Under the pieces are notes generated by a model. That model searched no databases. It had not been told where the DNA came from and saw nothing but the letters and a program-made list of their open reading frames with translations. Source: Gordonia hydrophobica NBRC 16057 (GTDB lineage: Bacteria; Actinomycetota; Actinomycetes; Mycobacteriales; Mycobacteriaceae). From it: a stretch of 64,000 nt of DNA. Where the stretch lies: NCBI RefSeq assembly GCF_001592365.1, contig NZ_BCWU01000009.1, forward strand, positions 124,001 through 188,000, in the 5' to 3' direction. Both the position numbers and the translations under genes were made by a program. Positions 30,217 through 38,596 of this stretch are shown in pieces (the stretch's first letter is position 1; each line of letters starts with the position of its first letter).

Positions 30217-30612
30217 ATGACTGCTGAGCAGCAGGAGACCGGCTTGTCGGAGAAGATCGCAGCGGCGGTGCAGGCGTACATCGACGGGCTCAACTCGGGG
30301 AGCGCCGAGGACATCGCCGATCTGTACGCCGACGGCGCGACCGTCGAAGATCCGATCGGCGCACCGGTCCGCAGTACTCGCGACGAGCTCGTCGAGTTCT
30401 ACGGCATCATCACCGGACTCGAGACCCGCGACGCGACACTGAAGTGGACCAAAATCGCGGGCGACACGGCGGTCTTCGAGTTCACCCTGGTCAGCGGCAC
30501 CGCAGACATGAAGTTCGAGATCACTCCGGTCGACATCATGGTCTTCGACGACGCGGGCAAGATCGTCAGCATGCGCGCGGTCTGGGAACCGACCGACTTG
30601 AAGCAACTCTAG
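30217..30612 (+). CDS. Steroid delta-isomerase (ketosteroid isomerase-like, SnoaL fold)
   Basis: 131 residues from ATG 30217, preceded by GGGAGA. All three catalytic residues of the Pseudomonas enzyme have counterparts: Tyr21 (AYIDGLNSG), Asp45 in ATVEDPIG, and Asp106 in PVDIMVFDDAGKIVSMRA. The enzyme would move the double bond of a 3-keto-delta-5-steroid. The KstR-type box directly upstream supports a steroid role. Known actinobacterial cholesterol oxidation often uses a combined dehydrogenase/isomerase instead, so this may act on another steroid intermediate. Confidence 0.85.
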   Translation: MTAEQQETGLSEKIAAAVQAYIDGLNSGSAEDIADLYADGATVEDPIGAPVRSTRDELVEFYGIITGLETRDATLKWTKIAGDTAVFEFTLVSGTADMKFEITPVDIMVFDDAGKIVSMRAVWEPTDLKQL

Positions 30613-30631
30613 GAGGCACGCCCTCGGGTTG

Positions 30632-31318
30632 CTACGTATTCCGCGACGCGCGCGGACGCAGCACGATCTCCGTCGGGTGCGCGTCCGCGGGCGCGGCGAT
30701 CGCTGATGCGACGGCGGCGGCGACGGACTCGGGCCTCAGGTACTTCGACGGGTCGTACTCGCCGCCCTCGCAGGCGACGATGTCGCGCTGCATGTCGGTG
30801 TCGATCCGGCCGGGAAAAACGGAGGTGACCCGGAGCGTCGGCTCTTCGTTGCGAATCCCGTCGGCGAGTGCGCGGAGGGCGAACTTGCTTGCGGCGTACG
30901 GGGTCCACCTTGCTCGGACGTTCATTCCGGCGCCCGAGTTCAGGAAGACGACATGGCCGTTGCGCTCCCGCAGAGCGGGCAGGAGGAGCCGGGTCAGTTC
31001 GGCCGCGGCGATCACGTTGACGTCCATGACGTACCGCCACTCTTCGACGGCGGTGTCGGCGACCGCCTCAAGACTCGACGCGACGCCTGCGCTGTGCACG
31101 AGGACGTCGAGCGAATCGATGGTCTCGACGGCGGTCTCGAGCGCTTCGTAGTCGGTGAGGTCGACCGGGAGGGTGACGGCGCCGTCGAACTCCATGGCCA
31201 GGGCGTCGAGTTCTGCCGAACCCCGTCCGCCCAACAGCAGATCGTGGGTCGGTGCGAGAGCGCGAGCGATCTGCGCACCGACGCCACGACTGGCTCCGGT
31301 GATCAAAGCGGTAGGCAT
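30632..31318 (-). CDS. Short-chain dehydrogenase/reductase (SDR)
   Basis: 228 residues from ATG 31318. NAD(P)-binding TGASRGVG at 7-14, Asn101, Ser128 in FLNSGAG, and the catalytic Y141-x3-K145 (YAASK). Classical SDR. It lies 13 bp from the convergent steroid-isomerase gene and 50 bp downstream of the MFS gene on the same strand, so it may be the last gene of the MarR-MFS unit. Substrate unknown; a steroid or quinone substrate is speculative. Confidence 0.9.
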   Translation of the reverse strand: MPTALITGASRGVGAQIARALAPTHDLLLGGRGSAELDALAMEFDGAVTLPVDLTDYEALETAVETIDSLDVLVHSAGVASSLEAVADTAVEEWRYVMDVNVIAAAELTRLLLPALRERNGHVVFLNSGAGMNVRARWTPYAASKFALRALADGIRNEEPTLRVTSVFPGRIDTDMQRDIVACEGGEYDPSKYLRPESVAAAVASAIAAPADAHPTEIVLRPRASRNT

Positions 31319-31350
31319 ACCGCCGATCCTAATTCCTTCAGGTGCTCCTC

Positions 31351-31380
31351 GGCCCAGTACTCCTCGGCTCAGTACTCCTC
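31351..31380. repeat. Tandem 15-bp duplication containing the MFS stop codon
   Basis: GGCCCAGTACTCCTC followed by GGCTCAGTACTCCTC, differing at one base. On the minus strand the variable base makes TGA (stop of the MFS gene) in one copy and TGG in the other. Confidence 0.85.
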
Positions 31381-32607
31381 GGCGCCGACCAGTGCGGCCT
31401 CCGGCGCCACCTCGTGCTCGTCGGCCTTGCCTTCGCCGGCCAGAACCAGGGCGCCGACGGCGATGGCGCAGTACCCGGCGGCGAACCAGAACGGTGCGGC
31501 CATGCCGAACCATTGGGCGATGTAGGCGACCATGATCGCCGACGCCGCCGCACCCATCCAGCGGAGGAAGCTGTACCCGGCGCTCGAGACCGAGCGCGGC
31601 GTCGCACTGTCCGCGGCCGACATGGCAACGCCGGTGAACAAGGTGTTCAACACGCCGGACGGGATGCCGGACAGGACCACGGCCAGACCGATCAGCCAGA
31701 CCTGGCTGTCGAGGACACCGACGGCCGCCAGCACCATGGTGACGAGGTACGCGCCGATGGCTGCCAGTACGCCGCCGCGGGCGCCGATGGCCTCGGCGAT
31801 GCGGGGGCCGACGAAGACGCCGGACAGGGCGGTGAGCAGACCCCAGCCGAAGAAGACGATGCCGGCGTAGATGGGGCGCAGGCCCATGGCGATGGGCGAC
31901 CACGCGATGACGGTGAACAGCGCGCCGGTGTAGAAGGCGGAACCGATCGAGTTGATCAGCAGGGTGCGGTTCTTGAGGGCCTTGATCGGGTCGATCAGAC
32001 TCACCGATTGGCGTTCGGAGCGATCGCCGTCGGCGGGCAGCATCAGGGCGCAGAGGATCGCGCCAGCCAGCATCAACAGCGCGGTGCCCGCGAAGGGTGC
32101 GCGCCAGGTCCATTCGCCCAGCACGGCGCCGAGCAGGGGGCCGACGGCCAGGCCGACGCCCAGGGCGGCCTCGTACAGCAGGATCGCGCCCTGCTGGCCG
32201 CCCTTGGCCTGGCCGACGATGAACGCCAAGGCCGTCGCGATGAAGAGGGCATTGCCCAGACCCCAGATCACGCGCAGCGCGATCAATTGGTCGATGTTGC
32301 TTGCGAACGCCGAGACGCCTGCGGCGATCACGATGCACACCAGGCCGGTCGTCAGCGTCCGCTTGGGGCCGAACCGGTAGGCGGCCCACCCGGTGAGGAG
32401 CATGGCGACCACCTGGACGCCCATGTAGACGCCGAACAGGAGGGTCAGTTTGGTCTCCGGGGCGCCGAGCGCCTCGCGGATGGTGTTGAGGATCGGGTCC
32501 ACCAGGCCGATGCCCATGAAGGCGATGACTGCGGCGAACGCGGTCACCCACACGGTGCGGGGTTGGCCGTTGAAGGCCTCGGTGAGGGAGTGCTTGGGTG
32601 CGCTCAT
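31369..32607 (-). CDS. MFS drug-type transporter
   Basis: A 412-residue twelve-helix transporter with the DHA1-type motifs YRFGPKRTLTTGL (loop 2-3) and GVGLAVGPLLGAVLGEWTWRAPF (motif C). Its start overlaps the MarR stop (ATGA), so the two are translationally coupled: a regulator and the exporter it probably controls. The C-terminus ends in GAEEY at a stop within a duplicated 15-bp unit; readthrough would give WAEEHLKELG, probably the older C-terminus. Confidence 0.9.
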   Translation of the reverse strand: MSAPKHSLTEAFNGQPRTVWVTAFAAVIAFMGIGLVDPILNTIREALGAPETKLTLLFGVYMGVQVVAMLLTGWAAYRFGPKRTLTTGLVCIVIAAGVSAFASNIDQLIALRVIWGLGNALFIATALAFIVGQAKGGQQGAILLYEAALGVGLAVGPLLGAVLGEWTWRAPFAGTALLMLAGAILCALMLPADGDRSERQSVSLIDPIKALKNRTLLINSIGSAFYTGALFTVIAWSPIAMGLRPIYAGIVFFGWGLLTALSGVFVGPRIAEAIGARGGVLAAIGAYLVTMVLAAVGVLDSQVWLIGLAVVLSGIPSGVLNTLFTGVAMSAADSATPRSVSSAGYSFLRWMGAAASAIMVAYIAQWFGMAAPFWFAAGYCAIAVGALVLAGEGKADEHEVAPEAALVGAEEY

Positions 32608-33044
32608 AGACGTTCCATTCTGCTCTGTAGTTCGCGCAGGGCCGGGAGAGCTGCTGCCAGTGCGGCGCGATGTTCGTCGGACAGGGTTTCCAATGTCCGA
32701 ATGACGGTGTCGTCACGGCTCGTCCGAATGCTGTGGATGATGGCGGCGGCTTTGTCTGTGGTGGCGACGACGACGGCGCGGCGATCTGTCGGATCGGGTC
32801 CGCGGGTCACGAGCCCTTCGCGGAGCAGGCCGTCGACCAGGGCGGTCGCGGTCGGCATGCGCACGGACTCGCGCTCGGCGAGTTCGCCCATCCGCATGGG
32901 CCCGTGATCGGTCAGGACCGCGAGCGCCGAGGCCTGCGCCGCACTGAGCTCGTGGATCGGAGCGTTGCGGCGCAGCGTCAGATACAGCCGCGTCACCGTG
33001 TGGCGTAGCCCGGAGGCGAGGGTGTATGTCGGGTCGTCAGGCAC
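32604..33044 (-). CDS. MarR-family transcriptional regulator
   Basis: 146 residues from GTG 33044. The winged helix is visible: LSAAQASALAVLTDHGPMRMGELAERESVRMPTATALVDGLLREGLVTRGPDPTDRRAVVVATTDK, with the DRR wing. It is first in an operon with the MFS exporter. An inverted repeat just upstream (33054-33068) is a candidate autoregulatory operator. Confidence 0.93.
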   Translation of the reverse strand: MPDDPTYTLASGLRHTVTRLYLTLRRNAPIHELSAAQASALAVLTDHGPMRMGELAERESVRMPTATALVDGLLREGLVTRGPDPTDRRAVVVATTDKAAAIIHSIRTSRDDTVIRTLETLSDEHRAALAAALPALRELQSRMERL

Positions 33045-33053
33045 AGTTCATAA

Positions 33054-33068
33054 CCCTAATACTTAGGG
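33054..33068. promoter_or_regulatory. Inverted repeat upstream of the MarR gene
   Basis: CCCTAA-TAC-TTAGGG, a perfect 6-bp inverted repeat nine bases upstream of the MarR start on the minus strand. It probably lies over the promoter and is a candidate MarR binding site. Confidence 0.5.
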
Positions 33069-33159
33069 ATACGAAGTAAAAGGGAACGGTTCGGGCACGA
33101 TCGTGCCGAACTGGGTTTTCAGGTCGTAGAAGTGGCGGATGTCACGCGGTGGACCTCTG

Positions 33160-34884
33160 TCAGAACCGGCCGCCGGTACCGATCCGCCCCGACGTCGACG
33201 ATCCGCCGAACGAGCCCGGACTGCGGCCGCCGGTGCTGTACCCGAGGTGGCCGCCTGCCTGCCAGGTGGCGTCGGTCGGGGAGCCCTGAAGGACGCTGTC
33301 GACGAGCATGCCGGTGAGGACGGCGTCGGTGGCCGAGTCGTCGTGGTCGTGCTGGTCGCGCCATGCAGCGACATCGGCCAGCGCGACGGCGAGGGCCTCA
33401 TCGGCGTACTCGGCGGCCTGCCGCGCATTCGAGGCGGACACCTCGTCGTCGACCGCGACCAGGTCTTGTGCGACGGACAGCAGCGTCCGCGGCCGCGCGC
33501 CGACGGCGCCGCGTCGGGTGTCGATGAAGTCTGCTGCCAGCTGGATCCGGGCCTCGGCGGTCTCGAGGTCGCCCGTGACGTCGTGGTCGGCCGAGTCGAT
33601 GGCATCGAGGAGTTTGTCTGCGGTGTCGACCGCGACCTCTGCGGACCGGATCGCCGCGCCGGCGGGTCCGCGCTGATCGGTGGGCAGGGCGGCGGCTTCG
33701 CGCCCCTGATCGACGTTGTCCTCGGCGAACTGCAGGTGGACGCGGGCCAGGTCGATGTTGTCGCGGATCGCCGTCACGTCGCCGATCGGTGCTGCGTCGT
33801 GGGCGGTGGTGAGGGCTGCGAGGGTGGCGGCCGTGCCGGGCAGCCGAGCGGCGGTCTCGGCGATGCGGTCGGCGAGAGTGTCGAGCCGCTCATCGGCGTT
33901 CGTGATCAGGTCACGCTTGGCGTCGAAGGCCTCCACTTGGGTGTCGAGTCGCGAGTCGGCGTCGGAGCACGCGGTGATGATCTCGACCAGGACGGCGCGC
34001 TGTTCGTTGTCGACGCCGGGCTGTGTGTCGAGTCGATGGCGGAGTTCGAAGGAGGAGGCGAGTGTGCGCTGCGCGTCGAGCAGAGCAGCTGCGAACGGAG
34101 CGACGTCGGCGTCATCGAGGTCGACGACGGCGGTGGTGAGCTCGTCGGCGCTGGTGCGCACGGCGTTGTCGGTCGCGACGAGCACCTCGCGCGACCACGC
34201 ATGCAGGTCGTCGATCGGCTCTTCGGTCAGCTCGTCGACGGTCAGCGACTCGTCGGGCTTCGTGAGGTCGTCGATGTCGTCGCCGCTGCGCCGCCGCGCC
34301 AAGTAGAACAGTCCGCCGAGGATCAGTGCGAGCACGACGACGATGCCGCCCACGATCAGCCAGAAGTGCGAGTCGCTCCCGCCGGCGTCGTCGATGCCCT
34401 GGACCGTGTCTTCGGCCGCCGCCGCCCAGTTCTTCTTCTGGAGTTCGGGCTGCAGCGCATCGGTGGCGACCGCGTCGATCTCGTCCGGTGTGAGGTCGTC
34501 GATGGGCGTGGGTGCGGTCAACCGGTAGGCGCCGGTCGTGGTCGACACCGCGAGCAGGACGTCGCGATCTCCGAAATCGCTCAGATCGCCGGTCGCGCGC
34601 GCCCAGTCGGCGGGATTCATGCTCCCGAAGTCGTCGACGTACACGATCCACATCTGGATGCGGCGATTGCTCTCGAGCTCATCGAGTGCCGCTTCGAGTT
34701 TCTCGTGGTCCGTCTCGTTGAACACGCCGGCCGTGTCGACGACCCGGTCGGCCATGCGCAGCGGCGCCTGGGCATGCGCGGTCCCAGCGGGGCCCGCGAT
34801 GGAGGTGAGCGCTGCGAGTGCGACGGCGAGGATCAAGACAAGAAGGGCCGCACCGGCGGGGCGTCGGTTGCTCGCAGAGATCAT
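33160..34884 (-). CDS. TPM-domain membrane protein with long alpha-helical cytoplasmic region
   Basis: 574 residues. A signal peptide (ALLVLILAVALAALTSIAGPAGTAHAQA) is followed by an extracytoplasmic TPM domain (about 45-165: VVDTAGVFNETDHEKLEAALDELE, WIVYVDDF, RDVLLAVSTTTGAYRLTAP). A helix (FWLIVGGIVVVLALILGGLFYLA) leads to about 350 residues of predicted helices, and a Gly/Ser/Arg-rich end (GGRSPGSFGGSSTSGRIGTGGRF). The Gly-rich end is common among TPM proteins. Function unknown; perhaps envelope quality control. Confidence 0.85.
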   Translation of the reverse strand: MISASNRRPAGAALLVLILAVALAALTSIAGPAGTAHAQAPLRMADRVVDTAGVFNETDHEKLEAALDELESNRRIQMWIVYVDDFGSMNPADWARATGDLSDFGDRDVLLAVSTTTGAYRLTAPTPIDDLTPDEIDAVATDALQPELQKKNWAAAAEDTVQGIDDAGGSDSHFWLIVGGIVVVLALILGGLFYLARRRSGDDIDDLTKPDESLTVDELTEEPIDDLHAWSREVLVATDNAVRTSADELTTAVVDLDDADVAPFAAALLDAQRTLASSFELRHRLDTQPGVDNEQRAVLVEIITACSDADSRLDTQVEAFDAKRDLITNADERLDTLADRIAETAARLPGTAATLAALTTAHDAAPIGDVTAIRDNIDLARVHLQFAEDNVDQGREAAALPTDQRGPAGAAIRSAEVAVDTADKLLDAIDSADHDVTGDLETAEARIQLAADFIDTRRGAVGARPRTLLSVAQDLVAVDDEVSASNARQAAEYADEALAVALADVAAWRDQHDHDDSATDAVLTGMLVDSVLQGSPTDATWQAGGHLGYSTGGRSPGSFGGSSTSGRIGTGGRF

Positions 34885-35034
34885 GGACCCAATCTAGCCG
34901 GTGAGGCCGACAGTGCTCGTGGTGCGAGCGTCGCGCGCCGGTAACGAATCGGATGCGATCATGAAGGCGGCGCGGCGCGGGTGAACGCGCGGCTGATGTC
35001 ACCTGAACGTACGACGCGACAGGAATGGTGCACG

Positions 35035-36444
35035 ATGGGCGATCACCGGGACGTCATCGTCGTCGGCGCCGGACCCAACGGGCTCACCGCGGCGGCGGTC
35101 ATGGCGCGGGCCGGCCGATCTGTGCTCGTGCTGGAGGCTGCTGATGAGATCGGCGGCGGCGCGCGGACCGACGAGGCGTTCGGGGCGGGCATTCGCCGTG
35201 ATGTGTGCTCGGCCGTGCACCCGACCGGGTACGCCTCGCCGGCGTTCGCCGACCTGCGTCTCGCGGATCGGATCGGGTGGATCGTCCCCGAGGTCTCGGT
35301 GTCGCACGCCTTCTCTGCGCGAGACGGCCTCGGCGTCTACGTGGACCCGGTGCGACGGGCCGACGAGTTGGGGCGCGACGCCGCCCGGTGGGGGCGGACC
35401 GTCGACTTCCCGTCCGACGTCGCGGGCGATGTCCTCCGGATGCCCGGCGTTCCCCGCCGACCGCTCCCGATGGCGCGATTCGGGCCGGCCGCGGTGGCTC
35501 CGCTCGACACCTTCGTCCGCGCCGCGTTTCGTGACGAACGGACCCGCACCGCCTTCGCGGCGATCGGGGCGCATGCGGGCCGCCCGACGACGTCGGCGGC
35601 CTCCACGGCGGCCGGACTGCTGCTCGGCATGCTCACCGGATCGGGCTGGCCGGTCGCCGCCGGGGGCTCCCGGGCGATCACGGACGCGCTCGCGGCCATC
35701 GTGATCGAGAACGGAGGAAGGATCGAAACCGGTTGTCGGGTAACCGAGTTCGGGTATCTGCCGTCGGCAGAACGCATCTTCTTCGACGTCTCGCCGCGGG
35801 CTCTCGCGCAGATCATGGGGGAGCGGTTGCCGCAGCGCTACCGGCAGCGACTCGAGCGGTTCGAGTACGGCGGCGGGGTGTGCAAGGTCGACTTCCTGCT
35901 CCGAGAACCGATCCCGTGGGCGGGGCGCGCCGCGGAGTCTGCGGCAGCGACCGCGACCTTCCACCTCGCCGCTGATCGTAGGCAGATCCGTGCCACCGAG
36001 GCCGCCGTCGCAGCGGGTCGGATTCCGGATCGACCGTGGATCCTCGGCGGCGAGCCGACCCGCATCGATCCGTCGCGCGCTCCCGACGGGACGCATCTGG
36101 CGTGGGCCTACTGCCACGTGCCCGCCGGGTGCCCCACCGACGTGTCCGAGCGGATCGTCGCCGAGATCGACCGCTGCGCCCCGGGCTTCCGCGACGTGAT
36201 CGCAGGCCGGATCGTCACCACCGCCACCGACCTCGAAGCCCACAACCCGAACTACGTCGGAGGCGACATCAATTGCGGTGCAGCAACTCTCAAGCAGTTG
36301 CTGGCGAGGCCCACCCCGTCACTGCGGCCGCATGCGACACCCGTGCCCGGCGTCTACCTCTGTTCCTCGGCGACGGCGCCCGGCGGCGGAGTCCACGGCA
36401 TGTGCGGATATCGGGCGGCGAGGACTGCGCTCCGCGGGGGCTGA
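35035..36444 (+). CDS. FAD-dependent oxidoreductase, phytoene-desaturase (CrtI)-like
   Basis: 469 residues from ATG 35035. The dinucleotide loop GAGPNGLTAA is at 11-20, with LVLEAADEIGGGART following, and the C-terminal FAD motif reads GVYLCSSATAPGGGVHGMCGYRAA. This is the NAD(P)/FAD-dependent CrtI-like group, widespread in Mycobacteriales and usually not tied to carotenoids. No carotenoid gene is nearby. Substrate unknown. It converges on the F420-type gene with only three bases between stops. Confidence 0.87.
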   Translation: MGDHRDVIVVGAGPNGLTAAAVMARAGRSVLVLEAADEIGGGARTDEAFGAGIRRDVCSAVHPTGYASPAFADLRLADRIGWIVPEVSVSHAFSARDGLGVYVDPVRRADELGRDAARWGRTVDFPSDVAGDVLRMPGVPRRPLPMARFGPAAVAPLDTFVRAAFRDERTRTAFAAIGAHAGRPTTSAASTAAGLLLGMLTGSGWPVAAGGSRAITDALAAIVIENGGRIETGCRVTEFGYLPSAERIFFDVSPRALAQIMGERLPQRYRQRLERFEYGGGVCKVDFLLREPIPWAGRAAESAAATATFHLAADRRQIRATEAAVAAGRIPDRPWILGGEPTRIDPSRAPDGTHLAWAYCHVPAGCPTDVSERIVAEIDRCAPGFRDVIAGRIVTTATDLEAHNPNYVGGDINCGAATLKQLLARPTPSLRPHATPVPGVYLCSSATAPGGGVHGMCGYRAARTALRGG

Positions 36445-36447
36445 CGC

Positions 36448-37245
36448 TCAGCCCTCGCGTGCGTCCCGCCAGCGCACCAATTCCGTGAGACCGGTGAGGT
36501 CGTAGTCCGGTCCGCTGCTCGAGACGGTCAGCAGACTGACGCCTTCGGCCGCCATGTCGTCGGCGAAGCGGAGTGTGGCGGCGACGTCGTCGTCCTCGAA
36601 CTTGATGGCCATGGACCGTTCGATCTCTGCCGGGTCGCGCCCGACGTCGGCGCAGTGCTGGGCGAGGACCGCCGACTTGTGGCGGTACCCCTCCACGTCG
36701 AGGAACCCGTGCCAGATGTCGGCGTGTGCGGCCACGTGCCGGAGCGTCTTCTTCTCTCCGCTGCCGCCGATCATGATCGGAAGGTCGCGCAGCGGTGGGG
36801 GATTGAGCTTCGACAGGCGGTCGGTGATGCGCGGCAGGGACGCGCCGAGGTCGTCGAGCCGGGTGCCCTTGGTGCCGAACTCGTAGCCGTACTCGGTGTA
36901 GTCGCGCTGGAACCAGCCACCGCCGAGGCCGAGGATGAGGCGGCCGCCGCTGATGTGGTCGACGGTGCGTGCCATATCGGCGAGCAGTTCGGGGTTCCGG
37001 TAGCTGTTGCAGGTGACGAGTGCACCGATCTCGACCCGGGAGGTCTGCTCGGCCCACGCGCCGAGCATCGTCCAGCACTCGAAGTGTGCGCCGTCGGGAT
37101 CGCCGGTCAGGGGGAAGAAATGGTCCCAGTTGAAGATGATGTCGACGCCGGAGTCCTCGGCGCGGACCACCGCGTCGCGGATCAACTGATAGTCGGGGGC
37201 ATGCTGCGGCTGGAGTTGGACGCCGATGCGGATGCGTGAAGTCAT
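36448..37245 (-). CDS. F420-dependent luciferase-like oxidoreductase
   Basis: 265 residues of the LLM barrel. IRIGVQLQPQHAPDYQLIRDAVVRAEDSGVDIIFNWDHFFPLTGDPDG begins the protein; SYRNPELLADMARTVDHISGGRLILGLGGGW is the family signature, and LPIMIGGSGEKKTLR follows. Such proteins are predicted to use F420, abundant in this order. It is divergent from the methyltransferase, with about 97 bp between starts. Substrate unknown. Confidence 0.9.
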   Translation of the reverse strand: MTSRIRIGVQLQPQHAPDYQLIRDAVVRAEDSGVDIIFNWDHFFPLTGDPDGAHFECWTMLGAWAEQTSRVEIGALVTCNSYRNPELLADMARTVDHISGGRLILGLGGGWFQRDYTEYGYEFGTKGTRLDDLGASLPRITDRLSKLNPPPLRDLPIMIGGSGEKKTLRHVAAHADIWHGFLDVEGYRHKSAVLAQHCADVGRDPAEIERSMAIKFEDDDVAATLRFADDMAAEGVSLLTVSSSGPDYDLTGLTELVRWRDAREG

Positions 37246-37342
37246 GGGTTCCAGTGTGCCGTCGGACGACGGTGCTCGCTCGTTCTTGCCGCACGCGCAA
37301 ACTCACGAGACAGCGGGCGGTGGCCTGTGTCAGCGTCGAGAG

Positions 37343-37972
37343 GTGAGCGAACATCAACACACCCACGAAGACCTGCAGACGCCGGTGCATCCGGTCACCG
37401 CCGATGAGTGGGACGACCTCTACCGGACGTCCGATCGACTCTGGACCACCAACGTCAACCCGGCGGTCATCGCCGAGATCGGCGGTCTGACACCAGGATC
37501 CGCGTTCGACCTCGGCTGTGGCGAAGGAGCGGACGTCCGCTGGCTGGCGGACCAGGGCTGGACCGTCGTCGGCGCGGACATCTCCGAGGTCGCCCTCGAG
37601 CGGGCTCGGTCCATTGATTCACGTGAAACAATTACATGGATGTCATTCGACATCACGGCCGACGCCTTCGATCGGAAGTACGACCTCGTCACCGCCAGCT
37701 ACTTCCACATCGCGAGCGACGATGAGGCGACGCTGCACAAGCTCGCCGACGCCGTCGCGCCGGGTGGCACGCTGCTGGTGGTGATGCACGACCCCGAGGG
37801 CATGCGAGCACACGGTCGCAGCCCGGACGGATTCATCTGGCCCGACGACATGGTCCGGATTCTGGGCGAGGGCTGGTCGGTCGTCACCAACGACAACCGC
37901 GAGCGCGGCATCCCCGCCGGCGGGGGCAATCACGTGAACGACGTGGTGCTGCGGATGGTGCGGGAGGGGTAG
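37343..37972 (+). CDS. SAM-dependent methyltransferase containing an intragenic parS-like site
   Basis: 209 residues from GTG 37343; earlier starts would run into the divergent gene. Motif I is AFDLGCGEGADVRWLADQGW, followed by VVGADISEVALERAR; later YDLVTASYFHI and LLVVMHDPEG. The class resembles thiopurine/tellurite-type small-molecule methyltransferases. Codons for IDSRETI carry a sequence one base from consensus parS. It ends three bases before the convergent response-regulator gene. Confidence 0.87.
   Translation: MSEHQHTHEDLQTPVHPVTADEWDDLYRTSDRLWTTNVNPAVIAEIGGLTPGSAFDLGCGEGADVRWLADQGWTVVGADISEVALERARSIDSRETITWMSFDITADAFDRKYDLVTASYFHIASDDEATLHKLADAVAPGGTLLVVMHDPEGMRAHGRSPDGFIWPDDMVRILGEGWSVVTNDNRERGIPAGGGNHVNDVVLRMVREG
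37615..37630. other. Distal parS-like site inside the methyltransferase gene
   Basis: TGATTCACGTGAAACA differs from the consensus TGTTTCACGTGAAACA at one base. It is about 36 kb from the origin-proximal parS group. Its match is better than that of parS site 1. Confidence 0.65.
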
Positions 37973-37975
37973 CGG

Positions 37976-38596
37976 CTAGATCCACCCTAACTCGCGCGCC
38001 TTCACTGCGGCCTCGTACCGATTCGCGACGCCCAGCTTCGACATCGCCGCCGACAGGTAATTGCGCGTGGTGCCGGGGGACAGGTGCGCGCGGGCAGCGA
38101 TCTCGTCGACCGACGCGCCGTCGAGTGCGAACTCCAGGACGTCGGCCTCGCGCGCGGTGAGTGCCGAGTCGCCGGTGCTGATGGCCTCGGCGGCGAGTTC
38201 GGGATCCACGTAGCGGCCGCCGCCGTGCACGGTGCGGATGACCGAGGCGAGTGTGTTCGACGACGCGGTCTTCGGCAGAAAGCCGCGGACGCCGCCGGCG
38301 AGTGCGCGCTTCAGGTAGCCGGGACGGCCGTGGCTGGTGACGATGAGGACACCCGCGCCGGGGGACAGCTCGAGGACCTTCATCGCCGTCTCGACACCGT
38401 CGATCCCGGGCATCTGCAGGTCGAGGACGGCGACGGCGGTGGGCTCGCCGGCGTCGACGCGCTGTCGCCACACCTCGAGCAGCTCCTCGCCGGTTCCGAC
38501 GTGGGCGATCACCTCGAGGTCGTCCTCCAGGCCGAGCATCGTGGCGAGCGCCGACCTGATCAGGGTCTCGTCGTCGGCCATCAGAATCGGAATCAT
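37976..38596 (-). CDS. LuxR/NarL-family response regulator
   Basis: 206 residues. The receiver domain has acidic residues DD at 8-9, phospho-acceptor Asp59 (VLDLQMPG) and Lys109 (FLPK). The C-terminal LuxR helix-turn-helix reads LTAREADVLEFALDGASVDEIAARAHLSPGTTRNYLSAAMSKLGVANR. Its start overlaps the histidine kinase stop. It closes an operon with the kinase and an ABC exporter, whose expression it probably controls. Confidence 0.94.
   Translation of the reverse strand: MIPILMADDETLIRSALATMLGLEDDLEVIAHVGTGEELLEVWRQRVDAGEPTAVAVLDLQMPGIDGVETAMKVLELSPGAGVLIVTSHGRPGYLKRALAGGVRGFLPKTASSNTLASVIRTVHGGGRYVDPELAAEAISTGDSALTAREADVLEFALDGASVDEIAARAHLSPGTTRNYLSAAMSKLGVANRYEAAVKARELGWI

Noticed and set aside
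30632..32716. 694-codon minus-strand frame joining an SDR to an upstream basic region
   Set aside because: The N-terminal 466 residues are an out-of-frame shadow of the MFS gene; the SDR starts at ATG 31318.
33139..34944. 601-codon plus-strand frame antisense to the TPM gene
   Set aside because: Composition is Gly/Val/Arg/Asp-rich without domains, while the opposite strand has a signal peptide, TPM domain and membrane helix.
37928..37943. Second parS-like CACGTG in the methyltransferase gene
   Set aside because: Only the core and a few flanking bases match; too many mismatches to consensus.
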